A stretch of 8,448 bases of DNA from an uncultured Tissierellia bacterium (GTDB lineage: Bacteria > Bacillota > Clostridia > Tissierellales > Peptoniphilaceae): the NCBI GenBank assembly GCA_947278105.1, contig CAMYOR010000032.1, positions 1 to 8,448 of the forward strand. The letters run 5' to 3'. Positions 5,523-8,448 of the stretch are shown piece after piece. The notes below the pieces were generated by a model. That model had not been told where the DNA came from. It was given only the letters and a program-made list of their open reading frames with translations, and did not search any database. The position numbers were made by a program, and so were the translations under genes. Position 1 is the stretch's first letter; each line of letters opens with the position of its first letter.

Positions 5523-5552
5523 ACCGCTTGACGGTCCTTTTTCTTGTTTTTT
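5523..5552 (+). terminator. Possible rightward terminator at the outer edge of the inverted repeat
   Basis: ACCG (5523-5526) and CGGT (5532-5535) form a short stem around CTTGA, followed by CCTTTTTCTTGTTTTTT. The stem is weak. It would make sense only if the repeat region is transcribed rightward, for which I see no clear promoter. Confidence 0.25.
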
Positions 5553-5594
5553 AGAGCTTTTGAGTCCGCCCCTCTTCCTGAACGAGTTCAAAGA

Positions 5595-6548
5595 TTAGAT
5601 CATCCGGGTTTTTACCGGTCGGCCTTCCAGATAATCAATAGCATTTTCTAAAACAATTTGGGCTCTTTTTTCCATGGCTTCCTGGGTGAAATAGGCGACA
5701 TGGGGCATGAGGATGGTGTTCGGGGCATCCAGGAGGGGTTCCTCGGTCAGAGGAGGCTCTTGATTAAAGACATCCACACCGGCCCCGGCAAGTTTTCCTT
5801 CCTTTAAAGCTTCAGCCAGGTCCTTGGAATTGACAATGGGGCCCCGGGCGCAGTTAATCAGGATCGCCGTGGGCTTCATCAGATCAAACTCTTTCTTACT
5901 TAAAAAGTCCTTGGTATGGGCATTTTGAGGGAGGTGAACCGTGATAATATCCGACTCCTTCATCACTTCTTCCAGACTCTTGTATTCCAGACCCAGGTCT
6001 TTGACCGCCTGGTGTTCAGACCGGTTGTAACCGATCAGTCTGGCCCCCATCGCTTTAAAAAGCTGGGCGACCCGAGTTCCAATTTTCCCGGTTCCAATGA
6101 TCCCAACGGTTCTTCCCGCAATTTCCGCTCCTAAAAAGTCCGCGGCCTTGGCCCCCTTGCGAATACCCTGATCAGCCGCTTTCATATGGCGAAGCAGGGC
6201 AATGGTAAGGCCAATCACTTCTTCCGCAACTCCTTCATCCGAATAGCCGGCGGCGTTAGAAACCTGAATTCCCAGCTCTTTGCAGGTGTCCATCGGGACA
6301 TGGTCCACGCCCGTAAAGGCGACATTAATATATTTTAAAGTCTTCGCCTTTCGAACGGCTTCTTCCGGAAGCTTCGTGTTGGCGACAATAACCTGGTCAG
6401 CTCCCTCCATCCGCTTTTCCCACTCTTCTAAAGAGGCGGGCTTGGTATCATAGGAAATAAATTCATTTTTCCCCTGACCCAGCGCTTCTTCAAATTTTCC
6501 AACCATCTCTTTTGAAATCGTTAAGGGCTCTGCCAATACAGTCTTCAT
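5595..6548 (-). CDS. D-isomer-specific 2-hydroxyacid dehydrogenase, NAD(P)-dependent
   Basis: A complete 317-residue cytoplasmic oxidoreductase that interconverts a 2-oxoacid and a D-2-hydroxyacid. The catalytic domain is split around the nucleotide-binding domain, whose motif GRTVGIIGTGKIGTRVAQLF is at residues 145-164. The catalytic set is intact: Arg235 in NCARGPIVN, Glu264 in GVDVFNQEPP and His283 in PHVAYFTQEA. After the second strand the usual NAD-binding aspartate is replaced (GYNRS, residues 173-177), which favours NADP(H). The substrate cannot be read; lactate-, glyoxylate/hydroxypyruvate- or longer 2-oxoacid-type enzymes all fit. The ATG at 6548 is chosen over one at 6572 because GGAAG lies at good spacing before it, whereas at 6572 the AGAGG abuts the ATG. 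It overlaps the end of comF by 59 bp. No strong terminator directly follows the stop codon. Confidence 0.88.
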   Translation of the reverse strand: MKTVLAEPLTISKEMVGKFEEALGQGKNEFISYDTKPASLEEWEKRMEGADQVIVANTKLPEEAVRKAKTLKYINVAFTGVDHVPMDTCKELGIQVSNAAGYSDEGVAEEVIGLTIALLRHMKAADQGIRKGAKAADFLGAEIAGRTVGIIGTGKIGTRVAQLFKAMGARLIGYNRSEHQAVKDLGLEYKSLEEVMKESDIITVHLPQNAHTKDFLSKKEFDLMKPTAILINCARGPIVNSKDLAEALKEGKLAGAGVDVFNQEPPLTEEPLLDAPNTILMPHVAYFTQEAMEKRAQIVLENAIDYLEGRPVKTRMI

Positions 6549-7335
6549 CACTTCTTCCTTTCTCTTTTTCATCCTCTTTCGGATAAGAGACGGACGCCAG
6601 GGTTAAGCCCCAGGCGGGAATGCCCGCCTCAAAAAGCGTCTCCAGGCCTTCCTTCATGGTATTTCCTGTCGTTAAAAAATCGTCGACTAAAATTCCCTTC
6701 GTCTGTTGAAGTCTTTCCATGGGGACCTTGCCAGAGATCCATTTCCCCTGATCTTCTTTCCAGATTTTTCCAGAAATTCGACCATCCCTTTCTTTTACTT
6801 CAAAGGCGCCTTCCACATTTTTTCTCCGGGCCCGGCCAGATAGCTTATTCTGTTCAAGCGTTCTGCGGACCTTTCGCAGAGAATCCAATAAGACGATACC
6901 CTCTTTTTTACTCACAAAACAAGCCATTTCCTTGGAGGGATTATATCCTCTTCGGATCTCCCGGCTCCTTCTCATCGGAATATAGGAGATCCAACGGGCC
7001 TGGGAAAGGAGGGGGTGGCCGTGGACGTATTCTTCCAGCATCCCTTCGAAAGCGGGCGCCCAGTAGCTCTTCCCCCGGAATTTATAGGCGGCAAAGGCCT
7101 CCTTCAAAAAGTTATTATAAAAGCCAGCACTATAGGCCACAAAAAAAGGATCCTCGGATAAAACATGGCGGGAAGAAGTTTTGTCAAAAAAATCCCGGCA
7201 GTCGGCGCAAAGGCTGTCTGGACCGGCTCCTGCCCTTCCGCAGTGGATGCAAACGGTTGGATCCTCAAAAAGAATCCCTTCCAAAATCTTCTTCGGGAGG
7301 GTTTTCCAGGAGGTCTCCCCCTTCCAATCGGTCAT
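6490..7335 (-). CDS. comF: ComF family protein (zinc-finger plus phosphoribosyltransferase domain)
   Basis: A 281-residue ComF-type protein; relatives are tied to DNA uptake during natural transformation, with an undefined biochemical role. Four cysteines (CIHC and CADC, at about residues 29, 32, 43 and 46) form the N-terminal zinc-binding site. The conserved ComF core follows: YKFRGK, YIPMRRSREIRRGYNPSKEMA, then RRTLEQNKLSGRARRKNVEG. The PRPP-binding loop is ILVDDFLTTGNT (215-226). Between the core and this loop sits an insert with a near repeat (ISGKIWK then ISGKVPM) that I would not expect in a minimal ComF. A charged tail of about 30 residues follows the domain and is encoded where the gene overlaps the dehydrogenase. 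The ATG at 7335 has AAGGAG nine bases upstream; a TTG at 7356 is an alternative start. It overlaps recD2 by 71 bp. Confidence 0.85.
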   Translation of the reverse strand: MTDWKGETSWKTLPKKILEGILFEDPTVCIHCGRAGAGPDSLCADCRDFFDKTSSRHVLSEDPFFVAYSAGFYNNFLKEAFAAYKFRGKSYWAPAFEGMLEEYVHGHPLLSQARWISYIPMRRSREIRRGYNPSKEMACFVSKKEGIVLLDSLRKVRRTLEQNKLSGRARRKNVEGAFEVKERDGRISGKIWKEDQGKWISGKVPMERLQQTKGILVDDFLTTGNTMKEGLETLFEAGIPAWGLTLASVSYPKEDEKEKGRSDEDCIGRALNDFKRDGWKI

Positions 7336-8448
7336 AGGTCTTCGCTCCTTCTTCAATTGCCTCTTTCAGGGAAGAGTTTCTTCTTCCCGTCCGGTTATTG
7401 GAAACCATCTGACGGATGACTTCTCTGGAGCCTGCCAAAACGCATACCTTCTGGGCTCTTGTGATCGCTGTATAGAGCAGATTCCTTGTCAGTAAAATGG
7501 GAATCCCCGCCACCATAGGAAGGACGACGCAGGCAAATTCAGACCCCTGGGACTTGTGAACGGTGATAGCGTAGGAATGGTCCAGTTCCTGGAGTTTTTC
7601 CTCATCGTAGGTGACTTCCCGTCCATCAAAGGAGACTACGAGCGTTTTTTCCTCTTCTTCGACCTCTTTGATAATTCCGGCGTCGCCATTATAAACTCCC
7701 TGGCCGGGGCCCTGATCGCTCACCCATTCCAGATCATAGTCATTGTGGGTCTGCATGACCTTGTCTCCCTTTCGGAAGGTCTCCCCCCGAAAGATCAGCT
7801 CCCTTTTTCCCTCCCTTTTTGGATTCAGGCTCTTTTGCAGGCGCTCATTGAGAGCCTCCACCCCGCAGGGTCCCTTTTTCATCGGACAAAGGACCTGAAT
7901 ATCCGTCAGAGGATCAAAGCCATAATGTCCGGGCAGCCTCCGGCAGACCAGATCTTCAATCAAATCTGCCGTATCCATAGGGTTATCTGCGGGGAGGAAA
8001 AAAAAGTCTCCGTATTCTTGGTTATAAACCGGTTCCATCCCCTGGTTAATCCGGTGGGCATTGGTCACAATCAACGACCCTTTTCCCTGCCGGTAGATGG
8101 AAGTGAGCTTGACCCTGCAAACGAGGTCGGTGGAAAGGAGATCCTGAAGGACCTTTCCCGGCCCGACGGAAGGAAGCTGATCTGCATCCCCCACCAAAAC
8201 CAGTCGTGCATCATCCCGAAGGGCGGCAATGAGATGGCCCATCAGGGAAAGGTCAATCATTGAAGCTTCATCGACAACAACAGCATCAAAGGGAAGGGGA
8301 TTGGTTTCGTCAAACTGGATTTGAGCATTTTTTTCACCGTCCCCACGATAGCCCAGAAGCCGATGAATGGTCAAGGCTTCCAGACCCGTTGACTGTTCCA
8401 TTTTCTTGGCTGCCCGTCCCGTGGGAGCCGCAAGCTTTGTTTCTAAAT
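7265..8448 (-). CDS. recD2: ATP-dependent DNA helicase RecD2, C-terminal half (runs off the right edge)
   Basis: The last 394 codons or so of a superfamily 1B, 5'-3' DNA helicase of the RecD2/TraA type, which acts in DNA repair and recombination without RecBC. The frame is open to the window edge and starts in the LAAPTGRAAKKM motif, followed by TIHRLLGY. Walker B is VVVDEASMID, motif III is LVGDADQLPSVGPG and motif IV is SIYRQ. The 2B region then follows with GDKVMQTHNDYD and YNGDAGII. Motifs V and VI are ITVHKSQGSEF and LLYTAITRA. The Walker A motif and the N-terminal helix-hairpin-helix domains must lie beyond the edge. All visible motifs are intact and the end looks normal, with a tail of about 55 residues after motif VI. 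It is the first visible gene of the recD2-comF-dehydrogenase unit. Confidence 0.95.
   Translation of the reverse strand, partial: LETKLAAPTGRAAKKMEQSTGLEALTIHRLLGYRGDGEKNAQIQFDETNPLPFDAVVVDEASMIDLSLMGHLIAALRDDARLVLVGDADQLPSVGPGKVLQDLLSTDLVCRVKLTSIYRQGKGSLIVTNAHRINQGMEPVYNQEYGDFFFLPADNPMDTADLIEDLVCRRLPGHYGFDPLTDIQVLCPMKKGPCGVEALNERLQKSLNPKREGKRELIFRGETFRKGDKVMQTHNDYDLEWVSDQGPGQGVYNGDAGIIKEVEEEEKTLVVSFDGREVTYDEEKLQELDHSYAITVHKSQGSEFACVVLPMVAGIPILLTRNLLYTAITRAQKVCVLAGSREVIRQMVSNNRTGRRNSSLKEAIEEGAKTYDRLEGGDLLENPPEEDFGRDSF

Larger units (their letters stand above)
5065..5536. repeat. Large imperfect inverted repeat with a 41-bp internal period
   Basis: The two halves are mirror images about a point near 5304.5. 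Matching blocks include GTAGAGGC at 5166 and 5207 against GCCTCTAC at 5436 and 5395, all at exactly mirrored distances. Weaker outer matches follow: TTTATGG near 5101 with CCATAAA at 5500, CCGGACG at 5089 with CGTCCGG at 5511, and GCGGT at 5074 with ACCGC at 5523. Between about 5109 and 5500 the arms align without insertions or deletions, but similarity is concentrated in blocks. Twelve copies of an octamer like GTAGAGGC occur, six in each orientation. There is no transposase gene and no obvious target duplication. Confidence 0.75.

Noticed and set aside
4942..5536. Known RNA genes (tmRNA, RNase P RNA, 6S RNA, tRNA)
   Set aside because: I looked for tRNA-like ends, a CCA end and RNase P core sequences and found none. 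A formal covariance-model search was not possible.
7556..8263. 235-residue rightward open frame
   Set aside because: It is an antisense shadow of recD2, which has all helicase motifs intact on the other strand.

Overview
The window looks like chromosomal DNA from an anaerobic Bacillota, probably a Clostridia/Eubacteriales amino-acid fermenter. This is inferred from strong AGGAGG-type ribosome binding sites, a recD2-comF gene pair, a PucR-type regulator and a beta-aminoacyl-CoA ammonia-lyase of the type known from clostridial and fusobacterial fermentations. I cannot name the species.

Layout. At the left edge, the first 52 codons of an unrecognised gene run leftward, divergent from a FAD-dependent oxidoreductase (332-1708, +). 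The roughly 170 bp between them carry a good -10 box on each strand. A PucR-family regulator (1824-2999, +) follows. It converges tail to tail on a class III (CaiB/BaiF) CoA-transferase (2996-4177, -), and one TTAA supplies both stop codons. Upstream of the CoA-transferase on the same strand is a small hotdog-fold beta-alanyl-CoA / 3-aminobutyryl-CoA ammonia-lyase (4332-4748, -). A likely intrinsic terminator separates these two genes. The CoA-transferase could load CoA on a beta-amino acid and the lyase could remove ammonia to give an enoyl-CoA; the regulator next door is a plausible controller. This coupling is inference.

From 4749 to 5594 there is about 850 bp without a credible gene, and it is the most unusual part of the window. 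It holds a large imperfect inverted repeat (about 5065-5536, centre near 5304.5). Its arms contain conserved blocks of about 24 bp, set exactly 41 bp apart and separated by 17-bp linkers that differ. Near the centre is a perfect 17-bp hairpin with a T-tract on the minus strand. Beside the inverted repeat is a GC-rich, hairpin-rich stretch that ends in a second minus-strand terminator-like hairpin. It could be a structured RNA, a degenerate mobile or repeat element, or a protein-binding array; the sequence alone does not decide.

The right third is a tightly packed leftward operon: the C-terminal half of the helicase RecD2 (runs off the right edge), a ComF-family phosphoribosyltransferase, and a D-2-hydroxyacid dehydrogenase. 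Neighbouring genes overlap by about 70 and 60 bp, so they are probably co-transcribed and translationally coupled.
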